Assembly (NCBI GenBank): GCA_963781595.1
Contig: CAWAGG010000006.1
Location: 806,001 to 870,000, forward strand
DNA: 64,000 nt
Source of the DNA: JBEDUK01 sp963781595
GTDB lineage: Bacteria; Actinomycetota; UBA4738
Direction: 5' to 3'
This document shows positions 22,800-35,176 of this stretch, piece after piece. Each line of letters begins with the position of its first letter. The first letter of the stretch is position 1. A program made the position numbers and the translations under genes. Below the pieces are notes generated by a model. That model searched no databases. It saw only the letters and a program-made list of their open reading frames with translations, and had not been told where the DNA came from.

Positions 22800-24152
22800 A
22801 TGGACGCGAAGGGGGGCCGAACGGTGCCGCAGATCGAGGACATCTTCAGGGCGTGGGAACAGGCAGGGATCCGGTGGGTCCGGTTCGAGTTGCCGGACCT
22901 GCACGGAACGTCCCGGTCGAAGTCGATCCCTCTCCGTCACGCGTTCGACTACGCCGAACGCGGCCTCAACATGTACGGGGGCACGAGCGTCCTCGACTCG
23001 CGCTCGGACGTGGTGCCCGGCACGCTGTACCACAACGAGACGTCGTACGCGGACCAGTTGCTCTGGCCCGACCCCGATTCGGCCGCCGTCGTGCCGTGGG
23101 TCGATGCGACGGCGCGCGTGATCTGCGACGCGACGTGGCACGACGGGACGGTGCTCGGCGTGACGCCACGTGCCGTGTTCCGCCGGGCGCTCGACAAGGC
23201 CCACGACATGGGGTTCGAGCCCGTGTTCGGGTTCGAATACGAGTTCTACCTGCTGGACGGCGAGACGCACGAGCCCGTCTTCGGCGGCCTGCACATCTTC
23301 AACACGATCCGCAACGACTGGGTCCCGACGATCCGCCGGATCGACGACCTGATGCCGCGGATCGGCGTCGACATCATCACGTCGAACTGCGAGTACGGCG
23401 GCGGGCAGTGGGAGATCAACTTCGCGCCGAACGCCGGTCTCGCCGGTCCTGACGCGGCCTTCACGTTCAAGAACGGCGTGAAGGAGATCGCGCGCCAGGA
23501 CGGCTACGTCGCGACGTTCATGACGAAGCCGTTCACCGGCGGCTCGGGCTCCGGGTGCCACACGCACATCTCCATGCGATCGCTGGAGACCGGCGAGAAC
23601 GTGTTCGGTGACCCCGACGACCCGGACCTGATGAGCGACACGCTCCGGTCGTTCATCGCGGGTCAGCTCGTGTACGCGCGTACGGTCGACGCGTTGGTCG
23701 CACCGACGGTCAACTGCCTGAAGCGCAGGCGCAAGCACACGTTCAGCCCGACCAACATCTCCTGGGGCATGGAGGATCGTTCGGCGCTGGCCCGGGTGAA
23801 GGGCGGAAGCCCGGACGCGAAGCACGTCGAGTACCGCGCGCCGTCCGCGCTGTCGAACCCGTACCTGGTCGGCGCGGCGCTGCTGCAGGCGGGATTGAAG
23901 GGGATCGAGGACGGGCTGCAGGCGCCGCCCCCGTCCCAGCCGGGAACGCCGGCCGAGGAGGACCCGTCGTTCGAGCCGCTGCCGACATCTCTGGCGGAGT
24001 CGCTCGCGGCGCTGGAGGCCGACCCGGCATCGACGGACTTCTTCGGTCAGGACTTCCTGACCGCGTACACGACGATGCGGCGCTACGAGCTCGGGCGCTA
24101 CGAGGACAACGTCAGCAACTGGGAGCGCAACGAGTACATCGAGGTGTACTGA
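22800..24152 (+). CDS. Glutamine synthetase-like ligase (type III/GlnT-like, possible gamma-glutamyl-amine synthetase)
   Basis: 450 residues from ATG 22800 (a GTG at 22824 is possible). GS-fold features are 'GIRWVRFELPDLHGTSRSKS', the metal site 'GFEYEFYLLDG', 'GGGQWEINFAPNAGLAGPDA', the ATP/glutamate loop 'GGSGSGCHTHISM', 'KHTFSPTNISWG' and 'EYRAPSALSNPYLVGAALLQ'. In typical enzymes the last motif reads R-x-P-D-x-x-x-NPY; here the Asp is replaced (R-A-P-S-A-L-S-NPY). Related enzymes ligate glutamate to methylamine, ethanolamine or other amines. With the split glutamate-synthase trio nearby, an amine-handling role is plausible. It is convergent with the SDR gene 3 bp away. Confidence 0.85.
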   Translation: MDAKGGRTVPQIEDIFRAWEQAGIRWVRFELPDLHGTSRSKSIPLRHAFDYAERGLNMYGGTSVLDSRSDVVPGTLYHNETSYADQLLWPDPDSAAVVPWVDATARVICDATWHDGTVLGVTPRAVFRRALDKAHDMGFEPVFGFEYEFYLLDGETHEPVFGGLHIFNTIRNDWVPTIRRIDDLMPRIGVDIITSNCEYGGGQWEINFAPNAGLAGPDAAFTFKNGVKEIARQDGYVATFMTKPFTGGSGSGCHTHISMRSLETGENVFGDPDDPDLMSDTLRSFIAGQLVYARTVDALVAPTVNCLKRRRKHTFSPTNISWGMEDRSALARVKGGSPDAKHVEYRAPSALSNPYLVGAALLQAGLKGIEDGLQAPPPSQPGTPAEEDPSFEPLPTSLAESLAALEADPASTDFFGQDFLTAYTTMRRYELGRYEDNVSNWERNEYIEVY

Positions 24153-24155
24153 GGC

Positions 24156-24926
24156 TCAGCGAGGCGTCGTGTACGCTGCCGTGATCCCGCCGTCGACGAC
24201 CAGCGCGGCCGCGGTCATGTAGGAGGAGTCGTCCGAGGCGAGGAACACGGCCGCCCGCGCGACGTCATCGGGGAGGCCGAATCGCCCGACGGGGATGTGT
24301 TCGAGCCGCCGCGCCTGTTCGTCCTCCGGAAGGAAGCCGCCGAGGAGCGGCGTCTCGATCGGGCCGGGGCAGATCGCGTTGACGCGGACGCCGGTGCGCG
24401 CGAACTCCACGCCCATCTCGCGCGACATGGCGAGGACGGCGCCCTTCGACGCGGTGTACGCGATCTGCGACGTCGCCGCGCCCATCAGCGCGACGAACGA
24501 CGCGATGTTGATCACCGAGCCGCCGCCGGTCGCGAGCATCGCCGGGATGCCCGCGCGGCAGCAGTGGAGCACGCCCCGGACGTTGATCGCGAACGTCCGG
24601 TCCCAGACGTCGTCCGTGACCCCGGTGACCGAGGCGTCGCGCGGGTCCAGGACCCCTGCGTTGTTGACCAGGATGTCGAGCGAACCGAGCTGCTCGACGG
24701 TGGCGTCGATCGCGTGGGACACCTGCCGCTGATCGGTGACGTCGACGGGAGCGAACATGGCCGTGCCCGCATGCCGGGCGATCGTCTCGGCGACGGCGCG
24801 ACCCGCCTTCTCGGCGACGTCGGCGACGACGATCGTGGCCCCCTCGGCCGCGAACGCCTCGGCGATGCTGCGACCGATCCCGCTCCCTGCGCCCGTGACG
24901 AGCGCGATCTTTCCCTGCAACCGCAC
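24156..24926 (-). CDS. Classical short-chain dehydrogenase/reductase
   Basis: 256 residues. It shows the classical SDR features: cofactor motif 'VTGAGSGIGRSIAEAFA', structural 'NNAGVLD', catalytic 'INIASFVALMG' (Ser) with 'YTASKGAVLAMSREM' (Tyr-x-x-x-Lys), and 'PGPIETPL'. An Asp after the second strand (VVADVAEKAG) favours NAD(H) over NADP(H). ATG 24926 is preceded by a short gap. It is transcribed away from the methyltransferase gene downstream (24957), which is on the same strand 30 bp upstream, so the two may be co-transcribed. The substrate cannot be inferred. Confidence 0.9.
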   Translation of the reverse strand: MRLQGKIALVTGAGSGIGRSIAEAFAAEGATIVVADVAEKAGRAVAETIARHAGTAMFAPVDVTDQRQVSHAIDATVEQLGSLDILVNNAGVLDPRDASVTGVTDDVWDRTFAINVRGVLHCCRAGIPAMLATGGGSVINIASFVALMGAATSQIAYTASKGAVLAMSREMGVEFARTGVRVNAICPGPIETPLLGGFLPEDEQARRLEHIPVGRFGLPDDVARAAVFLASDDSSYMTAAALVVDGGITAAYTTPR

Positions 24927-24956
24927 GTCGGCCTCCGTCTCTCCGCCAGCCTCTCG

Positions 24957-25805
24957 CTAGCCTGATCGGTCCGATCGCGTACGCACCACGAAGAGGATGT
25001 GGGTACCCGCACCGAGGACTCCCGCGCCCGCGGACATCGCCGTCTCCCACTCGAGGATCGCCGACCACGTCGCCGGGTCATCGTCGATCAGCCGGTCGAT
25101 CAGTTCGGCATGCTGGGTCGTGACGAAGTTCGCGGCCGACGCCGCGACCAGCTCGCATGGATGTCGCCCGATCAGCGCCTCCACGTCCGACCACGTGAAC
25201 AGGTGCATCTGCGCCGTGGTGCTCTGCTCGGGCGGCAGGTACCCGGTGCGCAGCACGTCGGTCGCCGCTGGTCCGAGCCGCAAGAGGTCGTCGATCATGG
25301 CCGGGAAGAAGATTCGCGTGGCGCCGGCGAGCGACATCACGCTCGCCAGGACGTATCCATCCGTTCTCGTGACGCGCAGCAGTTCGGCGAACGCGTCGTC
25401 CGAGCGCTCCAACACGTAGCCGAGGGGACCCCCGTAGCAGACGACAGCGTCGAACATCCCATCGGCGAACGAGCGGAGGTCGACGACGTCCGCCTGCTCG
25501 CGACGCTCGACCGCGTCGCCGAGTTCGAGCTCCTCGAGGTGTCGGCGGTTCAGGCTCAGTTGCTCCGCCGAGATGTCGCAGACGGCGATCCGTGCGCCGA
25601 TGCGCGCCAGCTCGACGGTGAAGCGCCCGGCGCCCGCGCCGGCCTCCAGGACGCGGTCGCCTGCGAGGACGAAGCGGCGCAGCAGCTCGCGATGGATGTG
25701 GAAGCTGGCCCGCGCGAACGGGGTCTCCTCGTGGCGGCCCCACTCCAGGTCCCCGAACCGGTCGAAGGCGGCCACGGGCGCGGAGGGGTCGTAGCTGGGC
25801 GACAT
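24957..25805 (-). CDS. SAM-dependent class I methyltransferase
   Basis: 282 residues from ATG 25805. The SAM-binding motif 'VLEAGAGAGRFTVELARIGA' is followed by an acidic residue after strand 2 (VCDISAEQL), 'DAVVCYGGPLGYVLE' and 'LLRVTRTDGYVLASVMS' as motifs II and III. Longer in-frame extensions upstream (to 26489) look like shadow sequence within mfd, so the ATG at 25805 is preferred. The substrate is unknown; members of this type methylate small molecules or proteins. It is divergent from mfd, with two inverted repeats in between. Confidence 0.85.
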   Translation of the reverse strand: MSPSYDPSAPVAAFDRFGDLEWGRHEETPFARASFHIHRELLRRFVLAGDRVLEAGAGAGRFTVELARIGARIAVCDISAEQLSLNRRHLEELELGDAVERREQADVVDLRSFADGMFDAVVCYGGPLGYVLERSDDAFAELLRVTRTDGYVLASVMSLAGATRIFFPAMIDDLLRLGPAATDVLRTGYLPPEQSTTAQMHLFTWSDVEALIGRHPCELVAASAANFVTTQHAELIDRLIDDDPATWSAILEWETAMSAGAGVLGAGTHILFVVRTRSDRSG

Positions 25806-25848
25806 CGCCGAAGTCTGGACCCGCGCGCCTCGCCGGGCAAGGAGTCCG

Positions 25849-25881
25849 GCCGCACCCGGGTAGACTTGCGGCGGGTGCGGC
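25849..25881. promoter_or_regulatory. Inverted repeat in the mfd/methyltransferase divergent region
   Basis: GCCGCACCC (25849-25857) and GGGTGCGGC (25873-25881) are perfect 9-bp complementary arms with a 15-base spacer that contains TAGACT, a possible -10 element for mfd. It could be an operator overlapping the promoter, or simply a hairpin. Confidence 0.4.
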
Positions 25882-25920
25882 GCCAACGACGTCCGTGTCC
25901 GAACCGTAATCGCTGGTAGA

Positions 25921-25946
25921 AGGCCTGGTTCGAACGAACCGGGCCT
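25921..25946. promoter_or_regulatory. Leader hairpin upstream of mfd
   Basis: AGGCCTGGTTCG (25921-25932) and CGAACCGGGCCT (25935-25946) pair as 12-base arms with one mismatch and a 2-base spacer, 22 bp before the mfd start. There is no U-run, so a transcription terminator is less likely than an mRNA leader element. Confidence 0.4.
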
Positions 25947-25967
25947 GTTCGCGTTGCCGGAAGCGAG

Positions 25968-29393
<3,426 letters not shown>

Positions 29394-29701
29394 GCCAACC
29401 TGACCCCATGGTTAGGGTCGTGCCCTCGAGGCCGTGCGAGCATGCGATGCTGAGCCTGGTTGTACGAGGACGGGGCGCGATGATGCGAGGCGGGATCTTA
29501 GGTCGCCGGCACGGGTGGCGATTGCCTTCGTTGCTGGCAGCGCTCATGGCCGTGAGCCTCCGCCTCCTCACTCCACCCGCCAGTGCGGCGGACGCGGACA
29601 CCGGGAGGACCAGGAGCAACTGGTCCCAATTCGGATACGACGACGCCAATTGAATCACCCCGGGTCTTGTGGAGGCTCCAGACCTTGGAAAGGATGGAGC
29701 C

Positions 29702-30034
29702 ATGGGACCCAAGCACCCCTCTTCCAAGCGGTACCCGCGTGAGATGAAGGAGCGCGCGGTCGCCCTGGTGTTCTCCGCGGTCGAGGCGAGCGGCGAGCGC
29801 CAGGGCCACGTCAGCCGGATCGCCCGGCAGCTCGACATCGGCCCGGAGACGCTTCGCAAGTGGGTCCGCCAGGCCGAGATCGACGGCGGACGCCGTCCCG
29901 GCATCACCACCGAGGAGCAACGCCGGATCGCCGAGCTCGAGCGGGAGAACCGCGAGCTCCGGCGAGCCAACGAGATCCTCAAGGCCGCCTCGGCTTTCTT
30001 CGCGCGGGAGCTCGACCCGCGACCCGTGAGGTAG
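29702..30034 (+). CDS. IS3-family transposase OrfA (helix-turn-helix subunit)
   Basis: 110 residues from ATG 29702. The HTH region 'HVSRIARQLDIGPETLRKWV' is followed by a leucine-zipper segment 'IAELERENRELRRANEILKA' and ends 'ASAFFARELDPRP', the usual IS3 OrfA layout. It binds the terminal repeats. The stop codon TAG (30032-30034) overlaps the proposed start of orfB. A classical A-rich slippery site is not evident, so how the OrfAB fusion would be made is unclear. Confidence 0.93.
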   Translation: MGPKHPSSKRYPREMKERAVALVFSAVEASGERQGHVSRIARQLDIGPETLRKWVRQAEIDGGRRPGITTEEQRRIAELERENRELRRANEILKAASAFFARELDPRPVR

Positions 30035-30942
30035 TGGCCTTCATCGACGATCACCGTCCCCGGTGGGGGGTCGAGCCGATCTGCAGGGCGCTGCAGTTCG
30101 CCCCATCCACCTACTACGCGGCCAAGTCCCGGCCGCCGTCGGCCCGGTCCCTGCGCGACGCCGCCCTGAAGCCCGAGATCGCCCGGGTCCATAGGGAGAA
30201 CCTGTCGGTCTACGGCGCCGAGAAGGTCTGGCGTCAGCTGCACCGGGAGGACATCGCCGTGGCCCGGTGCACGGTGGAGCGCCTCATGGCCGACCTCGGC
30301 CTTCGTGGGGTGCAGCGGGAGAAGACCAGGAGGACGACCACGCCGGCGGAGCCCTCGGTGGCCCGTCCGGCGGATCTGGTCTCCCGGCGCTTCGTGGCCA
30401 CCCGTCCGAACCAGCTCTGGGTTGCGGATCTGACGTATGTCAGGACCTGGTCCGGGCTGTGCTACGCGGCGTTCATCATCGACGTGTTCTCCCGGATGAT
30501 CGTCGGATGGTCCCTCGCAACCCACCTGCGGGCCGAGCTTGCCCTGGAGGCCCTGGAGATGGCGCTGTGGTACCGCGACGAGCGCCTCGACGGCCTCGTC
30601 CATCACTCGGACAGGGGTGGGCAATACCTGGCCATCCGCTACTCCGAGCGCCTGGCCGACGTCGGAGCCGTGGCCTCGGTCGGGACCGCCGGCGACTCGT
30701 TTGACAACGCGCTCGCTGAGTCGACCATCGGGCTGTACAAGACCGAGCTGATCCGTCATCGCGGACCCTGGCACGACCCGGAGGAGGTGGAGCTCGGGAC
30801 CCTGGAGTGGGTCCACTGGTTCAACACCCGGCGGCTGCACTCCTCGATCGGAGACGTCCCACCGGTCGAGTTCGAGGCCGCGTACCACGCTTCGGCAGCA
30901 CCGGTGCTCGTCGGAGCGATCCAACCCCGAGAGCCTCTATGA
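30034..30942 (+). CDS. IS3-family transposase OrfB (DDE integrase subunit)
   Basis: 302 residues from GTG 30034, which overlaps the orfA stop by one base; synthesis through frameshifting from orfA is also possible. The rve core carries the DDE triad: 'LWVADLTYVRTWSG' (first Asp), 'HHSDRGGQYLA' (second Asp) and 'NALAESTIGLYKTELI' (Glu). 'HWFNTRRLHSSIGDVPP' is the family's C-terminal signature. There is no frameshift or internal stop, so the enzyme looks functional. Confidence 0.94.
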   Translation: MAFIDDHRPRWGVEPICRALQFAPSTYYAAKSRPPSARSLRDAALKPEIARVHRENLSVYGAEKVWRQLHREDIAVARCTVERLMADLGLRGVQREKTRRTTTPAEPSVARPADLVSRRFVATRPNQLWVADLTYVRTWSGLCYAAFIIDVFSRMIVGWSLATHLRAELALEALEMALWYRDERLDGLVHHSDRGGQYLAIRYSERLADVGAVASVGTAGDSFDNALAESTIGLYKTELIRHRGPWHDPEEVELGTLEWVHWFNTRRLHSSIGDVPPVEFEAAYHASAAPVLVGAIQPREPL

Positions 30943-32054
30943 AAGCCGGGGGGATTCAAATACCGGCTTCAACCGTGCCGAGGAGACGCTTGGGAGCGGG
31001 AACGTCGGAGGGCTGTCGAAGCTATGGTCGCTCTCAGGGGCGTTGTCGCGTCCTGCCGTCGTCGATGGGGACCTGTATGTGGCCATGGCCGACGAAAGTG
31101 GTGGCGGCGTCGTCGGCGCGTTCCGGGCGGCCACAGGCGAGCGAGAGTGGGTCACTGCGCCACTCGAGCCGGGCGGCTCCACGCCGGTGGTGGCCCACGG
31201 CGTCGTCTACATCGGGGCGACCGACACCTATCACGAGGGACGCGTGTACGCGATCGATGCCGCGAACGGCAAGGTGATATGGGACGCGCCCACCTGGATG
31301 TCCTACCGGTCCCCTCCGGTCGTCGTCGATGGCTTGCTCTTCGGTGGAGAGGAAGACCAAGAAGTCGGCAACGGCAATGTGTACGCGCTCGACGCGAGAA
31401 CCGGCGTCGAACGGTGGCGCTACCACATCGAGGACCAGGTCACATCGTCTCCCGCCGTGGTCGGCGGGGCCGTCTACATCGGGTCGGGCCTGTTCAAGAG
31501 CAAGGTGTACGCCCTCGATGCTGAGACGGGGTCGTTGCAGTCGGTTTCCAAGACGGGCGGTCCGGTTCCATCCTCGCCGGCGGTGGATCGCGGAGTCGTC
31601 TACATCGGAGCCGACGACGGGAAGCTCTACGCCTTGAAGGCGAAGACCGGCGCACGGATCTGGGCAACGAAGATCGGAACGGCGTTCGGCTCGTCCTCGC
31701 CCGCGATCGCCGATGGCGTCGTCTACGTCTCGACGAACGAGGTTGCCGCCCTCGATGCGTCGACCGGTGCGTTGCTCTGGTCCAGGAAGGGATGCTCGTC
31801 CGCAACACCATCTTTGGCGAACGGCGTCGTCTATGTCGGTGCTTCGTGCGCGCTTGACGCGTCGACGGGAGAGATGCTCTGGTCGTCGAAGATGCGAGGT
31901 GACGCAGCGGCGGTCTCTGGTGGTCGCGCGTTCGTGACCGATGGCAACAGGCTCGTCGCTCTCGGGTTGCCGTGAGCAAACCGACACGGTGCGCGGCTCG
32001 GCTGGCGCAGCCGAACCTGGAGCCGTGCCGGAAGCGAACGAGCGCACGGGGCCC

Positions 32055-33515
32055 ATGAAGGCGATCGTGACCTCGCTCGCGCTCGTGGTGTTCGGCTTGG
32101 CGCTGAGCGCCCCTGACCGGCCCGCTGCCTCGCTCGGCGCCCACGCGACCACCGGCCGGCCCAACATCGTCCTCATCCTCACTGATGACCAACGATGGGA
32201 CAGCCTCGCGCCTGTGAAGGAGCCGGACGGTACGTGGATGCGCCCGATGCCGAACGTCGACGACCTCATCGCCACGAAGGGCATGGCGTTCACGAACTAT
32301 TCCTTGAGCGACTCGCTGTGCTGCCCGAGCCGGTCGTCGATCCTCCGCGGTCTCTATCCGCATGGGACCCGCGTCTACAACAACAAGGGATCGCGCGGTG
32401 GGTTCGAAGGGTTCGTTCGGTATCACAACGACCGGTCGAACATCGCGACATGGCTTCACGACGCGGGCTACCGGACCGGCCTTGTCGGGAAGTTCTTGAA
32501 TGGCTACGGACCCGAGGACGCGACGTTCGTGCCGCGGGGATGGGACGTCTGGAACGCCACGACGACAGACAGCTACTACGGCGTGACCGAATCCGTGAAC
32601 AGCGTCGAAACCGAGTTCCCCCCGCATCATTACCAGACCGACGTGATCGGGCAGCAGGCGGTCGATTTCATCGGGTCGACGCCGGCCGATCGTCCCCTGT
32701 TCCTGTACTGGGCCCCTCACGCACCGCACGAACCGGCGACGCCGGCTCCGAAGGACGAAGGGTCGTTCGCCTGGCTGCGCCACTACAGGCCACCGAGCTT
32801 CAACGAGCGAGACGTGAGCGACAAGCCGAGGAGCATGCGGAAGCGTTCACTGGATCGCCACGGGGTCGAGAAGATCGACCGGTTCCGCGAGGCCCAGTAC
32901 GAGTCGCTCCAGGACGTGGACCGATGGGTGGGCGCCATCGTCGACGAGCTGGATCGGACCGGGCGGCTGCATGACACGTTGATCGTCTTCTCGTCGGACA
33001 ACGGGATGATGTACGGCGAGCACCGCATCGATCGTCAGAAGAACGTCGCGTACGAGGAGTCGATCCGCGCTCCGCTGGTCGCTCGATGGGACGGCGTCAT
33101 CCCATCCGGCTCGAGTGACGATCGGTTGGCGGTCAACATCGACCTCGCGCCGACGTTCGCCGATGCCGCCGGCGTCGTGCCCGACTACGAGGCGGACGGA
33201 ACGAGCCTGGTGCCGATCTTCCGGGGAGCGTTCGCCAGGTCCTGGCGCCGTGAGTTCCTCATCGAGCATGGAGGCGGTGCGGGCGTGGCACCGCCCTTCT
33301 GCGCGGTGCGCACCGATGAGGGCTACCTCTACGTCTGGTATTTCACGGTGGACGAAGAAGAGCTGTACGATCTGAGCGGCGCGATGCCAGGGTATCCCGC
33401 TGATTCGTTCGAGCTGGAGAACCGGGTCGGCCGGGCTGCCTACGATGACATCGTGGGGGAACTCCACCGGTGGGTCGTCCAGCACTGTTCGCCGCTGCCG
33501 CCTCACTCTGGCTGA
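32055..33515 (+). CDS. Secreted type I sulfatase 1
   Basis: 486 residues from ATG 32055. The signal peptide (MKAIVTSLALVVFGLALSA) is followed by the metal site 'NIVLILTDDQRWDSLAP' and the sulfatase signature 'CCPSRSSILRGLYPHG', whose first Cys is the site that would be converted to formylglycine. Later marks are 'GYRTGLVGKFLNGYG', 'FLYWAPHAPHEPA' and 'IVFSSDNGMMYGEHR' with the second metal site (Asp-Asn). It hydrolyses sulfate esters, probably of polysaccharides, outside the membrane. It follows the broken propeller gene by 79 bp and is the first of three tandem paralogs. No sulfatase-maturing enzyme is in the window. Confidence 0.93.
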   Translation: MKAIVTSLALVVFGLALSAPDRPAASLGAHATTGRPNIVLILTDDQRWDSLAPVKEPDGTWMRPMPNVDDLIATKGMAFTNYSLSDSLCCPSRSSILRGLYPHGTRVYNNKGSRGGFEGFVRYHNDRSNIATWLHDAGYRTGLVGKFLNGYGPEDATFVPRGWDVWNATTTDSYYGVTESVNSVETEFPPHHYQTDVIGQQAVDFIGSTPADRPLFLYWAPHAPHEPATPAPKDEGSFAWLRHYRPPSFNERDVSDKPRSMRKRSLDRHGVEKIDRFREAQYESLQDVDRWVGAIVDELDRTGRLHDTLIVFSSDNGMMYGEHRIDRQKNVAYEESIRAPLVARWDGVIPSGSSDDRLAVNIDLAPTFADAAGVVPDYEADGTSLVPIFRGAFARSWRREFLIEHGGGAGVAPPFCAVRTDEGYLYVWYFTVDEEELYDLSGAMPGYPADSFELENRVGRAAYDDIVGELHRWVVQHCSPLPPHSG

Positions 33516-33571
33516 ATAGGCGCGGCCTCTGAACGGGGGCGACCGGTCCTGGCTCGTCCCTCGTTGCTTGG

Positions 33572-33952
33572 TGGTTAGCTGAGCTTCCCCCCTGGCTAGG
33601 GAACCCTGCACCCGACGGGGATCGGTTCGCCCATCGCCCTCCGGCACCGTTGCAGTCGATGGACGGGAGCCCGCAACGAGCCGGAAGGAGGGGGGAGATG
33701 AAGGCGATCGCAGCGATCCTGGCGTTCGTGACGCTCGGGCTGGGGGTCACGGCGTCGGACGGACCGGCGGCGGCCGCGCGGCGGCCCGCAGGCAACGCGA
33801 GACCGAACATCGTGTTCATCCTGACGGACGATCAGCGGTGGGACAGCCTCGCGCCGGTGCAGAAGCCGGACGGGACGTGGGTCCGACCGATGCCCAATGT
33901 CGACGATCTCCTCGCGGCGAAAGGGATGACGTTGACGAACTACTTCCTGAGC
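33572..33952 (+). repeat. 381-bp identical block, copy A (leader plus 5' end of sulfatase 2)
   Basis: This block equals 35389-35769 base for base by eye: 126 bp of non-coding leader, the GGAAGGAGGGGGGAG ribosome site, and the first 85 codons. The identity stops abruptly just before the catalytic CCPSR motif. See the matching copy B. Confidence 0.93.
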
Positions 33953-35176
33953 GATCCGCTCTGCTGTCCGAGCCGGTCCTCGATCCTCCGCGGGCTCTAT
34001 CCGCACGGGACGCAGGTCTACAGCAACGATGGTCCCTGGGGTGGCTACGATGCGTTCCTCAAGTACCACAACGATGCATCGAACATCGCCACCTGGCTCC
34101 AGGGTGCGCTGTATCGGACCGGCCTGGTCGGAAAGCTCCTCAACGGCTACGAGCCGGCTGATGCCGGGGCTGTTCTTCCTGGATGGGATGAATGGAACGT
34201 TCTCACGAGCGATAACTACTTCAAGGTCTCAGAGTCGGTGAACGGGGTGAAGAAGAGATTCCCACCGAACGCCTACCAGACCGACATACTCGGCGCCCAG
34301 GCGATCCGATTCGTAGAGTCAACCCCCGCGGGTCAGCCCCTGTTCCTGTATTGGGCTCCGCACGCACCACACGGTCCGGCGACCCCTGCGCCGCAGGATG
34401 TGGGATCCTTCGACTGGCTCCCACACTACCGGCCGGCGAGCTTCAACGAAAAGGACATCAGCGACAAGCCTCCGAACGTGCGGAGGGAACTCCTCGATGC
34501 TGAGAGGATCGCGAAGACCGATCTGTTCCGCGAGCACCAGTACGAGTCGCTCCAATCCGTGGACCGTTGGATCGGCGCGATCGTCGATTCGCTCGAACGG
34601 ACCGGCCGTCTGTCGAATACGCTCATCATCTTCAGCAGCGACAACGGTATGATGTACGCAGAGCATCGTTTCGCTCAGCTCAAGAACGTTGCGTACGAGG
34701 AGTCGACCCGATCGCCGTTCATCGCGCGCTGGGATGGCATGATTCCGCCGGCTTCGATCGACAATCATCTCGCGGTGAACGTCGACATCGCTCCGAGCCT
34801 GGCTCGCGCGGCCGGTGTCAGGCCCGACTACGCGGTGGACGGAGCCAGCCTCTTGCCGATCCTGGGCGGTGACTACGATGGTGTTTGGCGCCACGCGTTC
34901 CTCATCGAGCACAGCGGCGGAGCTGGCGCCGTCGACGCGTACTGCGCGGTGCGTACAGACGCCGGGTTCGCGCAGGTCGAGCTTACGTTCGACCGACCAT
35001 ACGTGTACGTGTGGTATTTCGGGACGAAGGATGACGAGGAGGAGCTCTACGATCTGACAGCCGATCCCGACGAGCTCAACAACATCGCCTCGGACGATAC
35101 GTTCGCCGGCGTCGTTTCACGGCTGCACAAGTGGGTCGATGCGAGGTGCATCCCACGCCCACCGAAGTTCGGCTGA
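33698..35176 (+). CDS. Secreted type I sulfatase 2
   Basis: 492 residues from ATG 33698 with a strong ribosome site (AAGGAGGGGGGAG). Signal peptide MKAIAAILAFVTLGLGVTA, metal site 'NIVFILTDDQRWDSLAP', signature 'CCPSRSSILRGLYPHG', 'FLYWAPHAPHGPATP' and 'IIFSSDNGMMYAEHR'. It is most like sulfatase 1 in its catalytic body. The 5' end (33572-33952) is identical to that of sulfatase 3. The tail 'ELYDLTADPDELNNIASDD' is typical of the family's C-terminal subdomain. Confidence 0.93.
   Translation: MKAIAAILAFVTLGLGVTASDGPAAAARRPAGNARPNIVFILTDDQRWDSLAPVQKPDGTWVRPMPNVDDLLAAKGMTLTNYFLSDPLCCPSRSSILRGLYPHGTQVYSNDGPWGGYDAFLKYHNDASNIATWLQGALYRTGLVGKLLNGYEPADAGAVLPGWDEWNVLTSDNYFKVSESVNGVKKRFPPNAYQTDILGAQAIRFVESTPAGQPLFLYWAPHAPHGPATPAPQDVGSFDWLPHYRPASFNEKDISDKPPNVRRELLDAERIAKTDLFREHQYESLQSVDRWIGAIVDSLERTGRLSNTLIIFSSDNGMMYAEHRFAQLKNVAYEESTRSPFIARWDGMIPPASIDNHLAVNVDIAPSLARAAGVRPDYAVDGASLLPILGGDYDGVWRHAFLIEHSGGAGAVDAYCAVRTDAGFAQVELTFDRPYVYVWYFGTKDDEEELYDLTADPDELNNIASDDTFAGVVSRLHKWVDARCIPRPPKFG

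Larger units (their letters stand above)
29651..30958 (+). mobile_element. Complete IS3-family insertion sequence, 1308 bp
   Basis: The left end starts TGAATCACCCCGGGTCTTGT and the right end, read inward on the other strand, starts TGAATCCCCCCGGCTTTCAT; both then share GAGGCTC, giving imperfect terminal repeats of about 28 bp. The 3-bp target AAT is duplicated at 29648-29650 and 30959-30961. Two genes (orfA, orfB) fill the element. Intact ends and genes and a clean target duplication indicate a recent, probably active insertion. Confidence 0.95.
29480..31975 (+). pseudogene. PQQ-type beta-propeller protein interrupted by an IS3-family element
   Basis: The 5' piece (29480-29650) encodes a signal peptide (MMRGGILGRRHGWRLPSLL, cleavage after ASA) and 'NWSQFGYDDAN'. 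The 3' piece (30962-31975) resumes exactly in frame with 'TGFNRAEETLGSGNVGGLSK' and continues as a seven- or eight-bladed propeller: 'RPAVVDGDLYVA', 'TPVVAHGVVYIGATD', 'SSPAVDRGVVYIGADDGKLY', 'ATPSLANGVVYVG'. Removing the insertion and one copy of the 3-bp target AAT restores one uninterrupted reading frame of about 390 residues. The intact protein would have been secreted. The remaining 3' piece might still be made from an internal start (for example 31043), but without a signal peptide. Confidence 0.92.

Noticed and set aside
16995..24152. Assignment of the glutamate-synthase trio and GS-like gene as a complete N-methylglutamate (methylamine) pathway.
   Set aside because: The N-methylglutamate dehydrogenase subunits are not present in the window, so only similarity in layout is claimed.
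29394..29479. Terminator for mfd.
   Set aside because: Only a weak GACCC/GGGTC pair is visible and no strong hairpin follows the stop codon.
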